NCBI RefSeq assembly: GCF_003254395.2
Contig: NC_037638.1
Location: 14,033,086-14,097,085 of the forward strand
DNA: 64,000 nucleotides
Direction: 5' to 3'
Source of the DNA: Apis mellifera
Taxonomy: Eukaryota; Arthropoda; Insecta; Hymenoptera; Apidae
The notes beneath the pieces are model-generated. The model saw nothing but the letters and a program-made list of their open reading frames with translations, did no database searches and was not told the origin of the DNA. The position numbers and the translations under genes were made by a program. Positions 1-12,695 of this stretch are shown here, piece by piece. Positions within the stretch are counted from its first letter, which is position 1, and each line of letters opens with the position of its first letter.

Positions 1-54
1 AGTATATTATAACTAAAATTATAAATATTGTATATATTAATTAAATATGTACAG

Positions 55-2383
55 GTAGTTCCTCTAGACTGGTGGCCAGTTAGCAGAGATTGTCTTGCCT
101 ATGGTGTTACAGTCGCTATTCTAATATGTATTATACACGATGAACGAGTAGAATGGTACGAAGCATTAACGCTAGTATTATTGTACATCGTATACATCGC
201 TGTTATGTATTGGGATAAATCGTTCCAGCGATGCACACGATTTCGTACGCATAACGCTGACCGATCCTCGGATGACCATCGACATGCGACAGGTAAAAGT
301 TATATTATTTTTGAAACGCAATAAAACAAATAAATTTTAAATAATAAATATTTTCTTCGAATAGATTTAAGTATTAATGGAGAATCATATTATTAATATT
401 GTTTTAATCTTATAATTAGAATCAATTATTTTAATATATACGTATACGCATATACGTATATACATATATATATATATATTTTATAAATATAAACTCATAT
501 ATGTCAGTATATATGTTATTCATATATATAGAATGTAAAATATATATATATAGAATATAAATATAATATATTAATATATTCGTGGAAAGAATTAAAGATC
601 AATCAAAACAAATATAAAAGTTAATATAATCGGTAAAATATATTAAAATAAATTTATATTAAAATAAAAATCGGTTGAAGTTTATTTATTAAGTTATTAA
701 GCAATTAAAATTTTTGATGATAGATGATGTTAGATGATACAAGATAGAATGATACAATTCTTCTCTTACATTTTCTTAATCTATCTCTACTTTGCTTTTA
801 TCTAATATAAATTTAAATTATTTATAACTTAATAAATAAACTTTAACTAACATTTTATGTAACATCTTTTATTCTTATTTTTATCTCTAAAATCGATTCT
901 TCAAAAGTATTCTACAAATATATTAACACTTGTATATATATGTATTCATATATTTATCTGAAATATTTATATGTATAATTGCAAATGTATTGATTTATTT
1001 AAAATATTTTATCGAATTACAATTTCACTCCTTTCATTCTTTCAATACTATAGAAAGTATACAATATAATATGTTAATCCTTCTAGAAGACAGCACAGAA
1101 ATTCACATGGCAAGATCTGACAAATTACAAACGACCGGTGAACAAGTCGAACATATAGATGTACCATTACAAAATGGAGGTACAAAAACACAAGAAGAAA
1201 ATCCTGACCCTAGTAAGTATAATAGAAATTTAATTGTAAAAATTTACTATTTCCTAATTTAAACAAAGTAATAGTTGTTACATATAATGTTTAAATTTTT
1301 CAATGTTGCTTTTTGAGAAAAAAAATGAATAATAGCATAAGAAGGAAGAGGGAAAGGAAAGAGAAGATTAAAAAATGAAAAAATACAAAAGAAAAATAAA
1401 AGAAATCGAAGATGTTAAAATAGGAAAAAGAAAAAAAAAAGAAAAAATAAAATAAAATAATTGCATTCTTTTATTGTTTCAGATTATGAATACGAATTAT
1501 TAGTATGGCCAGCAAGAGCTGGATGGATAAGAAAAACAGCATGGATTATGACTTGGCCGATTCATTTAATTTTTATGTGTACAATACCAGATTGTGAGAA
1601 ACCACGATTCAAGAATTGGTTTCCGATAACATTCCTTATGTGCATTATTTGGATTGGATCCTTAAGTTATGTGGTCGCATGGATGATCACTATAATTGGT
1701 AATAAAAAAAGTGATATCAAGTAAAAAAAAAATTAATTTTTTTGAATTGGCTTAAAGAAAAGCTAATAGAAAAAAAAACAAAAAAAGAAAAAAATCATAA
1801 TTTTTATTTCAGGAGATACTCTTAAAATACCAGATTCCGTTATGGGTATTACTTTTCTTGCTGCCGGTACTAGCGTGCCAGAAGCTGTATCAAGTGTAAT
1901 AGTAGCAAAACAAGGTAAAATGATGTGCGAATATGAGAAAAAGATAATTCATTATTAGTATTCTATAATAATATCAAAATATATATATAGAAAGAGTGAA
2001 ACTTCTTACATTAAATTGTTTTCATTTATTTTGTTTCAGGACATGGTTCAATGGGTATTAGCAATTCGATAGGATCGAATACTTTTGATATATTATTGTG
2101 TTTGGGTTTACCATGGTTAATCAAATCTTCATTTTCACCAACACAACCAGGAAAACATTATATCAGTATAAATTCTGGTGGTCTTGAATACAGTGCTATA
2201 TCGTTGTTGTCGACATTAATGTTACTTTACATTGCTTTCGCTTCAAATAAGTTTCAGCTCGATAGAAAAGTCGGCCGAGCTTGTTTATGTATGTATGCTG
2301 TGTTTCTCATATTAGCCTCATTGATAGAACTCAATGTATTCTTCAGGGTAAATTTACCCACGTGCCAGAGGACGGTCAAATGA
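55..2383 (+). CDS. K+-dependent Na+/Ca2+ exchanger (NCKX/SLC24 family), 3' part
   Basis: Partial gene; the 5' exons lie before the window. Exons 55-292, 1087-1212, 1483-1698, 1813-1914 and 2040-2383 all have AG/GT borders and join in frame. Product: plasma-membrane antiporter exchanging Na+ inward for Ca2+ plus K+. Seen: a segment beginning VVPLDWWPVSRDCL followed by two hydrophobic helices, a hydrophilic cytosolic loop (end of exon 1 plus exon 2), then the second membrane cluster with the alpha-2 repeat, GITFLAAGTSVPEAVSS in exon 4 and SNSIGSNTFDILLCLG in exon 5, then two final helices ending LPTCQRTVK. The alpha-1 repeat is outside the window. Family assignment is firm. The match to the insect CG1090-like subgroup is from memory of the family and less certain. 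All introns after the first are phase 1. A paralogue lies at 19427-25066 on the other strand with matching intron positions. Confidence 0.93.
571..926. repeat. Foldback (near-palindromic) dispersed element, copy A
   Basis: Lies in an NCKX intron. Left end reads TTAATATATTCGTGGAA; right end reads CTACAAATATATTAA, its imperfect inverted complement, preceded by CTCTAAAATCGATTCTTC. Further in, TTATTTATTAAGTTATTAAG on the left pairs with CTTAATAAATAA on the right, so nearly the whole element can fold back on itself. Best-preserved full copy with copy F at 36933-37309. Confidence 0.75.
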
Positions 2384-3690
2384 TCTGAAATCAAAAGTAG
2401 ACTTGCTTAATGATATTTGATACGGTGTTTAGTTGACCTTCGTACGTTCTCTTGAACTTACGAACAACATTGTGAATTGAAGAATGCTGTTTTACATTAT
2501 ATAAAACTATTTCTTCTCTCGTCTCATTTCTCAAGGAGATAGCCTTTTTTCGAGGCTTCGCTATTTCATATCATATTTTTTTCTTTATAATCGGTAACCA
2601 ATTATACATATCTTTTATCTTTTAAATTCATAGTTTTCATCAATTTTTTGTCTTTTTTGCACTTTTTTTCGTTTTTGTTTCGTTTTTTATTCATGATCAT
2701 TATCATTCAGTTTTCATACTTTATCCGTTTTTCATTGCGATCAAAATATAATAAGCATTTTTATCATCTTCATTTCTCAAACTCTTTCTCTTGCGCTATC
2801 GTCTAGATATTTGATTTATTGTGAATAATATCAATTTTTAATGCAATTAGAAAATATCAAATGTAAATGGAAAAAAGAAAAGAAGGAAATTTCATTTTTT
2901 GGTAAATAAATAAATAAAAGTTTGTCACTTGTGCGTATATTTCAAAGAATAAAATTTATATGTTCATAACAGAGAAAAGTATTAATATATAATTGGATTT
3001 AGAAAAAACAAGATTATCATATAATAATAATATTATTAAAAATATTAAATAAAATAAGATTATAATTTTATCTTAAATTTTCAATAAAAAAAATTTAATT
3101 ATAAAAAAAATATTGCAAAATATGATAAAAAAACAAAGAATAATGTGTCAATAAAAATACATATATTAAATATACTGTATACTAAACATCATATGTAAAT
3201 ATACATATGCGATACAATATACGATAGCGTAGAAAAGACTGCCGCTTTTACATTTCATTTCGAGAATACAACACATATGTACATCAAACATTAAATATAG
3301 ATACGTATGTTATTAAGTATGAGTAATTAAATAAAATTTCGATAATCGGTTATCGTTGCAAAACACCATGATAATTGATTATCGGAATAAGGAAATTATA
3401 AAAGTTTCGATAATTACACATCGAACTGATATCAAGGTTGTTTGATAAAATAAAATTGACGTGTACTGAAATTCGCCGCAAAATGTATATTTAGGTAATC
3501 TTTAAGAACTTAACATGTTTAATAAAGTACTGTAATAAGTTATTAAAAAAAAAATAATCGATTATTTCGCTTGAATCCTATCGCGATTTTTATTGAAAAA
3601 AATGTCAATAACTCGAAAATCCTATTGATAATTAAAAAATTACACAATTGCAATATGGTTATGAGTTAAAAATTGTAATCAATATTTCCG
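2384..3690. other. NCKX 3' UTR and AT-rich intergenic DNA
   Basis: Follows the NCKX stop. The first 400 bases are less AT-rich than the rest and are probably 3' UTR. Around 3340-3430 there are several scattered GATAATCGGTTATCG-like and ATTGATTATCGG words that pair with one another. No supportable gene. Confidence 0.4.
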
Positions 3691-4270
3691 AAATCTTTGG
3701 CACGATTTCAACGAAAGAGTCGATCTGTGAATTGAGAAAAGCACACAACTGTTATGCGGCGCAGATTCGTTTCAGCAAGGAACAGAAACACGTCGGAACA
3801 CGTTGTGGAATTTTGATAAGTAAGTAAATAAATAATTGTCTTACGCTTTTGAAAGATTGAAATGATTCGAAAAGATTGAAAAGCATTTTTATTGTTTCGA
3901 ATAAAACATAAATAAACTTTAAATATATATTTTTCTATCTTAACAATTCGATATGTTTTAATATAATAAACATATAGAAAATAATTAAAATTTTTATAGT
4001 ATGTGTATTTGATAAATTTTTGCATTACATTAATATTCCTTATATTTAAATATAATGCTTAGATATAGTACATGTATCAAACAAACATAACAAAGAGTGA
4101 AATATATTAAGGAATGAATCTTTGATATTTTCCTGTTTATTCTCGACAATAAGTCGAGCGCATATTAGGTTGGTAGGTCGAACAACGTGACTGTAAACCA
4201 TTCAAAGGGGTCAGTTGCACGTCACCACGCTAAATCCGCAATGCGGTGTTGTCGCAAAGATGATTATTGT
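3690..4270. promoter_or_regulatory. Two GC-richer non-coding islands upstream of Hyperkinetic
   Basis: Two short stretches, about 3695-3810 and 4150-4260, have clearly higher G+C than their surroundings and contain no convincing reading frame. They sit between the NCKX 3' end and the main GC-rich block at 4.68-5.0 kb. Candidate enhancers or alternative non-coding first exons of Hyperkinetic; this is inference from composition and position only. Confidence 0.3.
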
Positions 4271-4659
4271 TACAATTTCTAGCAATGAATCCTTATATCA
4301 TTAACGTTCACAATTTTTAATTTTAAATATGTATTTTGCATACATTTAGATTTGTTATATATTTCTATACATTTATATGTTACATATTTATTAAAGTTTT
4401 AAAAATAAATTTGATGTACATTATGTATATTTATATAACTAAAACATAAGATAATTAAAGTATATTTATATTGAATAAGATTTTATTGATAAAAACATTA
4501 AATTTTGAATGAATAAGCAAATTAATAAGCAAAAACAAATAAAAAAAAGATGACAAAGAATCAATTATATTTTGCGCGAAATCAAAGTCGGAAAAAATGA
4601 ATAAGAATATAATAAGGAATTAAACAATGAGTGAGATATGGGACAAATGGTAAGCGAGC

Positions 4660-5010
4660 AAGAGATATAATTCCAAGAGAGGCTCGATGCGGCAAATGCG
4701 GCGAATGCGCTGAATGCATTGAATGCGACGACGGTAACGTCATGCGCTCTGAAAACAACCGCAACCCCCTGTTAGAAATCGAGGAAGAACGGTAGGGATA
4801 ACGTGGCGTGATGCACAGGCCACGAGTGATGCGCAATCGGTATACGAGCGCGCATGCGCGCATATAGTCTCACAGTGCCCGTAGCGAACAGACGCAAAGG
4901 CACGCACGCTCGTAGCTCGTAGCTACTGTAAAGGAGGGAGTCGCAGTATATCGAAGTTGTGCAGTGTTGCTTACCACGTAGGAGGCATAACACTCGCCGT
5001 CTCTACAATA
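4660..5010 (+). promoter_or_regulatory. GC-rich probable promoter / 5' leader of Hyperkinetic
   Basis: About 340 bases with many CpGs inside DNA that is otherwise near 80% A+T. It contains four tandem copies of a 9-mer (consensus GAATGCGNN, 4690-4728) and a perfect 14-base palindrome GCGCGCATGCGCGC at 4848-4861. Small frames crossing it on both strands show no family resemblance. Position 1.4 kb before the Hyperkinetic start suggests the promoter or a non-coding first exon; the transcription start is not identifiable by eye. Confidence 0.5.
4848..4861. promoter_or_regulatory. Perfect NRF-1/EWG-type palindromic site
   Basis: GCGCGCATGCGCGC contains the complete consensus GCGCATGCGC bound by NRF-1 in vertebrates and Erect wing (EWG) in flies. 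A 14-base G/C palindrome is very unlikely by chance in this composition. Position upstream of a neuronal K+ channel subunit is consistent with EWG's role in neurons. Confidence 0.55.
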
Positions 5011-6420
5011 GGATCCTAATATTTTCATAAATTTTTTTGTTCTACGTTTCGGTGTTTTTATTTTTTTAACATTTTCCTCTTTTTATTATTCTTCAAGAAA
5101 TGTGTCATCTATATCTTCATAAATTGTTACACAAGATCAATCGTTAAGAAAATGGTATTTTGATAGACACATCGTGAAAGGCAAGTACGACTTGAAACAA
5201 CAGTTAAAACGAAGGATCATAAAGATAATTATTCGCATCAAATATTTTTATGAAGAATATTTATATTTATACTGCGAATAGCAATGAGAATTGATTTGAA
5301 ATTGTCATATATTTCATAATTACAAATCGGATAATTAGATCGATATCAAAATCAAGATTGAAATTTAAGAGTGATAAAAAGTTGAAATTGGAATTCTAAA
5401 CAGAAATATAAAAAAAAAAAAAAAAAAGAAAAAATGGAACCAGAGTTTAAAATATCACTATTATAAAAATTAAGATTAAGATCGTTAAGTTTTTTTCTAT
5501 AAAATTATATCTGTTGGATTTTCGAAGTTACCAGTTGGACCAGAGAATAATCTATAAATGGATTTTTAGTGACATTGTTAATATCCAATTTGGAGTTAAT
5601 AATTATTCTGCCCTATCTCTCACGCCAGCAATTGTACCACATATCGATACTCATATCGACCATCGTTCGTTTTTAGGTAACGACGTCTATCTTTTAAAAC
5701 AAAATATTCATTGTGTTATAGTGTTTGACCAACATTGTGATCGAACCGGAAAGACATTTTACAAAATGTTGCAATATCACGTATGAAATTAATCGCGAAC
5801 AATATCTATACACTTATGTTCTTTACTGTGGTGCCTAAATATTTTTTTAAAAGTAAAGAAAAACTAGTGCCTACATAACGCACGATAAATGCGATATATA
5901 TATACGATACGATATATATATATATATATATGTACATATATATATCGTAATTCGAAAATACAGATTGACTCGTCGAACTGAATCGCTCAATGTTCCATTC
6001 TATTCAGTTCAGTGATATAATAATGTTTCTCGACGTATCAATAATATCAATAATTCTATCTCTTTAATATTTAAGTTTTATCAATTGTGTGAGAAAACTT
6101 TTCTTTCTGAAAATAAAACTTTTAATCGCCGGACTAAGATTAGAATTAGAATCAGGAAATGATTCACGAATTTTATTGATTTGTTAACAAATATGAATAT
6201 AGAATTTATGAAATGATATTTTAAAACATTTGTCTCCGAATTCGAAAAAATAAGCGAAATCGGATTTGAATTGAATCGAAATTGTTTAATTAAATCATTC
6301 TTAATTAAATCTTTCATCTTCGCGTCTTTTTGCAATTTTTATTCTCTTCAAAAATTTTGCGTTTACATCGTACGTATACGTGTGTGTATGCGTATACAAA
6401 TATATTGAAGATATAAAGAA
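5011..6420 (+). other. Probable 5' UTR / leader intron of Hyperkinetic
   Basis: AT-rich with moderate islands. A frame at 5514-5786 encodes 90 residues but starts at TTG and shows no recognisable domain, so it is treated as non-coding. A TA-rich patch lies at 5897-5945. The region leads directly to the first supported coding ATG at 6421. Confidence 0.35.
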
Positions 6421-9400
6421 ATGTCTCGTTTAATGTTATGTAACCTTGGCAATGCATCCACGGCAGGAAATGATACGAATAACAATGCGAATACAAATAG
6501 TAGCATGGAGGACGATGACTACTATCCGCTACCTACTATTTATCGGTGAGTGAATTCTTGATCGATAACGTATATATATATGTATAGTTACATAAATTAA
6601 TTTCCTCTCTCTATTAGCGTGTAGTATGCATATTTTATAATATATATATATATTACGTATGTATATATATATGCATACCGCATATCGATATCATAAATCA
6701 ATTATAAAATCATGAAACAAATTAATCATTCTTATGATCATTAAAAATATAACAATTGATATTTTAATTAATTTAAAAAGTTATGAAGCATAAGAGACAA
6801 ATATTACATACTAATAATTAAACTAATATAAATTAACAATCTCAATTAATCATTAAAATAATTATTACAATTATTGAATTAACGAATATTATTTTTACAG
6901 TCGAAATTATTTATTTATTTATCTTTTATATTTCAATATACATGCATACACACGCATATATATAGTGAGAACATAATAGTAAATATTTGATCTTCGAATT
7001 TAAAAATTCTACTTCATTATGATAAAATTTTTTTTCTCGAAATTGGATTCTCGATATATGAGAAAAACAATAAGATAATATGAAATCGATTTGTAATGAT
7101 CATATATATAAGTATATAATGAAAAGGGAAAATGTTCATAGATCTATGAATTTTTAATTTAAGCGTATCATAGATGAATTTCATAAAATGCTATGAACTA
7201 GCTGTAAATGTTTACATGGTTGTATCGAGTATTCTATCGATCGTGTTCTATTAATACTCCATATATTTTATACGCGCAGCTGCCGTGCACCTATAGCGAG
7301 TCTAGATTGCATGGAAGAATTCAACGGCGGAAGCGGTGGTGCCGGTGGTGGTGGCGGTGGCGGTGGCGGTGGTGGTACTGTGGATTCTGGTATACACTGC
7401 AGTAATACCGCTGGAACGAAGGAACAGCTACTGACTAACTGCATTGCCGCACAAGCGCAACGCTTACAGCATCCTTCGCCAGGTATTCGCTACCGCAACT
7501 TGGGCAAAAGCGGTCTACGTGTTTCCAATGTTGGATTAGGTACGCTGAATGTTTTCCTCCACTTTCGTAGAAACGAACAAAATCGCAATTACCCATCTTT
7601 ATTCTTAATGTATGCTATCTTTTTCTTAAATAATATCTTGCCAATAATATATTAACAATATTTTTTTTACGCTATAAAATAAAATGAAAAATGCTTTTCT
7701 ATGATTTATCAGCAATTTTTCGATATTTTTAGTTCTTTACTGTTTCTATTATTTATATTTTTATTTTCTTTTTTGTTTGTTTTTTTCTTTCTTTTTCATT
7801 TCTTTCATTTTCATTGGAATTGATGGAACCTTATCATCTGTTAATGTAAACATATAAGCTTTTGATGTAAGTATGTTCTTTTAAAATCTATTCAACAAAT
7901 CAACTACTTTGAATAAAAATGCATAAATAATTAATAAATAATAAATAATTAATAATAATAATAATATTATATATTATATATTATATATTATATTATATAT
8001 ATATTATATATTATATATATATTATATATATTATATATAATATAATATATATATATATATATTATATATTATATATATTATATATAATATTATATATTAT
8101 ATATATATTATATATATTATATATATTATATATATTATATTATATATTAATAATAAATAATTAATAATTAATAAATAATTAAGTGCAAGAATATATTATG
8201 AACGATTATAATTATTGCAGAAATTTTATTATATTATTATTATTATCATTATTATTATCAGATTAGTTATTATAAATAAAAATATAAATACATAATAAAA
8301 ATAATAAATAATAACATAATAAATATAGAAAAAGAAAAAGAAATAAAAAATCAACTATAATGATTTGATTTATTTTATAAAATGATATAAATTTTATACT
8401 GAAATCAATAATAACGACAATTCATGATAATCAATAAATGCAAGCTATATGTATATAGATACATATTTTGTTTATAATTGTATATAATCTCGATTCGTTG
8501 AATAGATATTAATCAAATTCATGCAATAAATAAAAAATAAATAAAAATGTGTATTATATGTAGTTAAAAAGACGAATATAACGATATGCATATTTATATT
8601 TATTGTTATTTTTGTCATTGTTGTTGTCATTGTTATATTGTTGTATCCGAAACTGCATCAAATATCAAAATTGTATATAGAAAATGCAATAAAAAAATGC
8701 TATTTGAAGCTTTAATTTAAGATAACATTGATACAACAAATGTATTTATGTATAAGATTCAAGAATGGATTTCTTAGGTGAGTAATGAAGGAAAGAAAGG
8801 AATGAAAGAAAAAGTTGATTGTTATATATGAAAGATAATAAATTATAATTTTGTAATTAAGCATATTCATGGATTATATAATAGTGATAATAAAAAGAGG
8901 TAAGTAGGTATGTGTAATGATTTAAAATCTATTTTTGAACTGATATTTGAAAACCGTGTATAAAAACATGGAAATATCATAATAATTGTTAGAAATGAAA
9001 AATTAAATTATATGTGGCAACTAAAAGCGGTTGAATGAACAAAATTGCTTTATATCTTTAGGTACATGGACAACTTTTGGCATGGGAGGTTGCAGTAATG
9101 AGGAAACAGCAGAAGCTGTAGTTGCACTAGCTTACGAAAGTGGAATAAATGTGTTCGACCTAAGCGAAGCCCATAGTGGTCATAGAGCAGAAATTCAATT
9201 TGGACGAATTTTATTACGTCGTGCTTGGAATCGTTCAAGTTACGTTGTTACCACTAAAATATATTGGAATACGAAGTAAGTATCGATCAAATTATTACTG
9301 AAGTTATAAATATGCACAAAATATTAATATGTTATGGAATATCATTTGAGGATCAATTCTAGAAATTAAAACAAATACAAATTAAAACAAATAAAAATAA

Positions 9401-10691
9401 AAATAAAAATAATTATTTATTAAGTTATAAGTAATTTAAATTTATATTAGATACAAGAAAATAGAATGATATAGCTCTACCTTTATTATACCGAATTGAT
9501 TTGATCTGTCTTTGATTTGCTTCATCTAACAAAATACAATTGTTCAATCTGTTAAAAATGAAAAATGCTTGTCAATTTGTTAAATTATTGAACAATTGAA
9601 CAAATATTATTTAATATTTTAAAATTGTAAATAATTGTGTAAAATTTTATAATTTATAAACTTGATCGTAGAGCGGAAGGTCGTGGATTATCACGGAAAC
9701 ATATAATTGAATCAGTCCAAGCATCTTTAGTCAGATTACAATTATCGTATATCGATATTGTAATGATTCATAAAGTAGATCCAATGTGTCCCATGGAAGG
9801 TTCGTTGTAATTACCGTATTACACGCCAATATCAATATTATTAAATAATTAAAAATATGATTGCAAATTTAATATTTTTAACTTTTGTTTTTTTCAGAGA
9901 TAGTACGTGCTATGAATTATGTAATAAGCAAAGGATGGGTAATGTATTGGGGAACGTCTCGTTGGACTCCAGTCGAAATTATGGAAGCTTACACGAATTG
10001 TCGACAATTTAATTGTGTCACACCGATCGTAGAACAAGCTGAATATCATTTATTTTATAGAGAAAAACCAGAACTTTATATGCCAGAATTATATAATAAA
10101 ATCGGTAATTATATTGGAATATATGTTTATTTATTCAATTATATATATAATGTAATATATATATATATATATATAAAAGGATTAATATATATATAAAAAT
10201 GTTAATTATAAAAATCAAAACAAGTATATAATATTGAGATTTTATTAAGTTATTAAGTAATTTTATGTTAAATCAAACAAGGTAAAAACTGATTAAGATA
10301 CAATGATAGAGATAAAACTCTCATTTTATTTTATTCATTCACATATATTATATTATATATCTCGTTTCATTTGATGCGAACGTAAATTGCTTATAATTTA
10401 ATAAATAAAACTTATTTTTTGTATTTGTTTTGATTTCTAGAATCGACTTTTCAAAGATATTCCGCAAATTCACTATATATGGAAAATATATCACTTTAAC
10501 ATAACAATTTTAAAAGAGATAATAATTATTCGAAATAAGGAAGTCCTCATTTTTTAATGATTTTGGATATTAAAAACAAGACATTAAAAACACATTTTGA
10601 ACAATTTTTTTTTGTATGTTACTATCGTTTTTTCAAGATATTTCCAAAAAAAGATTATTATTATTAGAATATAAATATTACATAGAATTTT

Positions 10692-10740
<49 letters not shown>

Positions 10741-11858
10741 TGATTGAATGTACATGATCATCACTTATTTTATATTTTCTATAAATATCGAATCCAAAAT
10801 ATATAACAAATAAATTGGTTAAAAAGCTATTTGCTTATGGATTATAATTTAAAATCAAAATAAGATGACTATCTTATATCAAGTTTAAACATTCCTTTTT
10901 TCGGATTCACGCACTACAAAAATCAAATATAAAATAATTCTCATGAAATTACAATGAGTAAAGTTACAACGAATATCAGCATTATTTTTGGTATTTATTA
11001 TTAGAATTTTGATCATTATAATAGCAATCATCCAAAATTTTATTTTATTATATTTTATTTTTCATTAGATTCTTCAAATTCGTTTAAATTGAATTTAAAA
11101 TATTTTAAACTTATTATAATCCATGAAAAAATAGATTGTTTTAGAATTTCATTCATTTCATGTGTTAATGTAATTAATGTAATATAATTATATAATTAAA
11201 TCAATATAAGAAAATAAATAAGAAAATAAAAGTTATTACATATTTATGCATATGCAATTGCGGATATGTAGATATAAAAGAAATATAATTGTGTAATAAT
11301 AAAAATCTTTTTTTACAAATATTTCGAAAATTAAAAATCGATTGACAGTAAAAAAAAAAAAATTCATTCAAAATGTTGATACAACATATCATCAAAAATC
11401 ATCGAAATCAGTGAGGATTTTCTTATTTCAAATAATTACCAAAGAAATTATTTATTTTAGGTGTTGGTCTGATGGCGTGGTCCACAGTAACGATTGGTAT
11501 GGTTTCCTCGAAACCTGAAGATTGTGGTGTCTCTTTTTTTTCAAGATCTTCCTATAAGGTAACGTTCAAAAGATAATTTTTTTATAATGTACAAAAATTG
11601 ACAATTCACAATGCAAGAATGCTGTTGGTTTAATAAATATATGTAGGTAATACATACATATACAACACGTTAACGACGATGGAAGAATATGTAGAAAGAT
11701 GACTATTGCCACCGACTCTCTCTCGCAACGTTTATTTTTTACTTCCAGAATAAGTATTCGTCATTCAGTTGGACAGAAGACGAAACACAATCTTTGTATA
11801 AAGAAGTACGTACTTCAAGCTAATATAATTAATATAATCTGTTATATTTTATATATTT

Positions 11859-11902
<44 letters not shown>

Positions 11903-12695
11903 TGTTCAAAAGTTTAAAAATAATAAAAAGATTTTTAAATAAAAATCATATATTAAACATATTTATTACAATTTTTTGTAATAATAAAAAAATACATTTT
12001 TGAACGGAAACAATAACAAAATTTTAAATAAATATAATTAAAATCAAATTTTTGCTCATCAAAAAAATCACCTTTTTGATTAACAAATTTTCTAAACAAA
12101 TTTTAAACATATTATTTGAAAATTTTTTTAAACCTAAAATAATTACTAATATCAATAAACATTTATTTTCATATTTATATTTGTTATTATGTAAAAATAT
12201 GACACATAATATGTATATACATAATTAGCATTAGGCATTATTAAAAGAAATAATGTATAAAAAATATTATTTATACATTCTTTTTTTTTTGTTCTAGCAG
12301 GAATATGGTTGGAAAGAGAAATCAGCCGATGACGAAACACGAAAATATTCAGATAAACTACGAGACGTATGTGCACTTGCCGAACGACTCGGCTGTTCCT
12401 TTGGACAATTGGCTATCGCGTGGTCTTTAAAAAATGAAAGTGTTCAGTGCCTTCTTCTCGGTGCATCAAATATTGATCAATTATACGAGAGTCTTCAAAG
12501 TTTACAGGTAAAACATAAAATACATTCTTGAATAAATTCAAATTGAAATTTTATTGTGCAAAACGTATGATAATAAACGCTACATCGTTTCAGCTAATTC
12601 CGAAATTAAATGCTAACATAATGAATGAAATTGAAAGAATTCTCGATAATAAACCATCGCGACCTCCGATGATTTCAACATTGGCACTCAGATGA
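6421..12695 (+). CDS. Hk: Hyperkinetic: voltage-gated K+ channel beta subunit (aldo-keto reductase fold)
   Basis: Coding exons 6421-6545, 7280-7539, 9062-9275, 9672-9799, 9898-10104, 11461-11558, 11749-11805, 12301-12507 and 12594-12695 join in frame to 465 residues ending ISTLALR. The cytosolic beta subunit docks on the T1 domain of Shaker-type channels and binds NADPH. Seen: a low-complexity Asn-rich start, a Gly run (about residues 58-74), then the AKR core from about 111 with IRYRNLGKSGLRVSNVGLG, GLSRKHIIE, MYWGTSRW, EQAEYHLF and LLLGASN, closely matching Kv-beta. The catalytic Lys (about 194) is present, but the Tyr position carries His (about 166, in FDLSEAHSG) and the Kv-beta Asn position carries His (about 233). 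The exon 8 acceptor is a tandem TAGCAG, so an extra Gln is possible. The start is the first in-frame ATG of the open first exon; Met53 is an alternative start. Confidence 0.95.
7329..7377 (+). repeat. GGTGGC-type microsatellite coding poly-glycine in Hk
   Basis: A run of GGT/GGC codons gives an almost uninterrupted glycine tract with one Ser and one Ala near its start. Mixed GGT and GGC codons suggest partly maintained protein-level selection, but length variation between individuals is likely. Confidence 0.7.
7964..8150. repeat. TTATATA-type AT satellite in Hk intron 2
   Basis: About 185 bases of irregular TATATTATATA units with no C or G. Lies in the 1.5 kb intron between Hk coding exons 2 and 3. 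Probably polymorphic and a possible assembly weak point. Confidence 0.8.
9323..9545. repeat. Foldback dispersed element, copy B (right end eroded)
   Basis: In Hk intron 3. Starts TTAATATGTTATGGAATAT, then GATCAATTCTAGAAATTAAA, then TTATTAAGTTATAAGTAATT and the inner arm around TTAGATACAAG. The right terminal arm is not recognisable beyond CTTCATCTAAC. Confidence 0.6.
10203..10475. repeat. Foldback dispersed element, copy C
   Basis: In Hk intron 5. Inner arms TTATTAAGTTATTAAGTAAT and TTGCTTATAATTTAATAAAT face each other; the right end reads TTTCTAGAATCGACTTTTC then AAAGATATTCCGCAAATTC. The left terminus is degraded. Confidence 0.6.
10696..10737. repeat. (AT)n microsatellite
   Basis: Uninterrupted TA dinucleotide run of about 42 bases inside Hk intron 5. 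Confidence 0.9.
11864..11899. repeat. (AT)n microsatellite
   Basis: Uninterrupted TA run inside the Hk intron between exons 7 and 8. Confidence 0.9.

Noticed and set aside
4582..4993. Two minus-strand frames of 93 and 73 codons in the GC island
   Set aside because: High G+C reduces stop codons there; residues are Arg/Ser/His-rich without motif, as expected for translated promoter DNA.
5514..5786. 90-codon frame upstream of Hk
   Set aside because: Begins at TTG, has no recognisable family features and lies in the probable Hk leader.
7540..7655. Open frame continuing past Hk exon 2
   Set aside because: The donor at 7540 and the continuation at 9062 restore the conserved GLGTWTTFG segment; the extension is intron.
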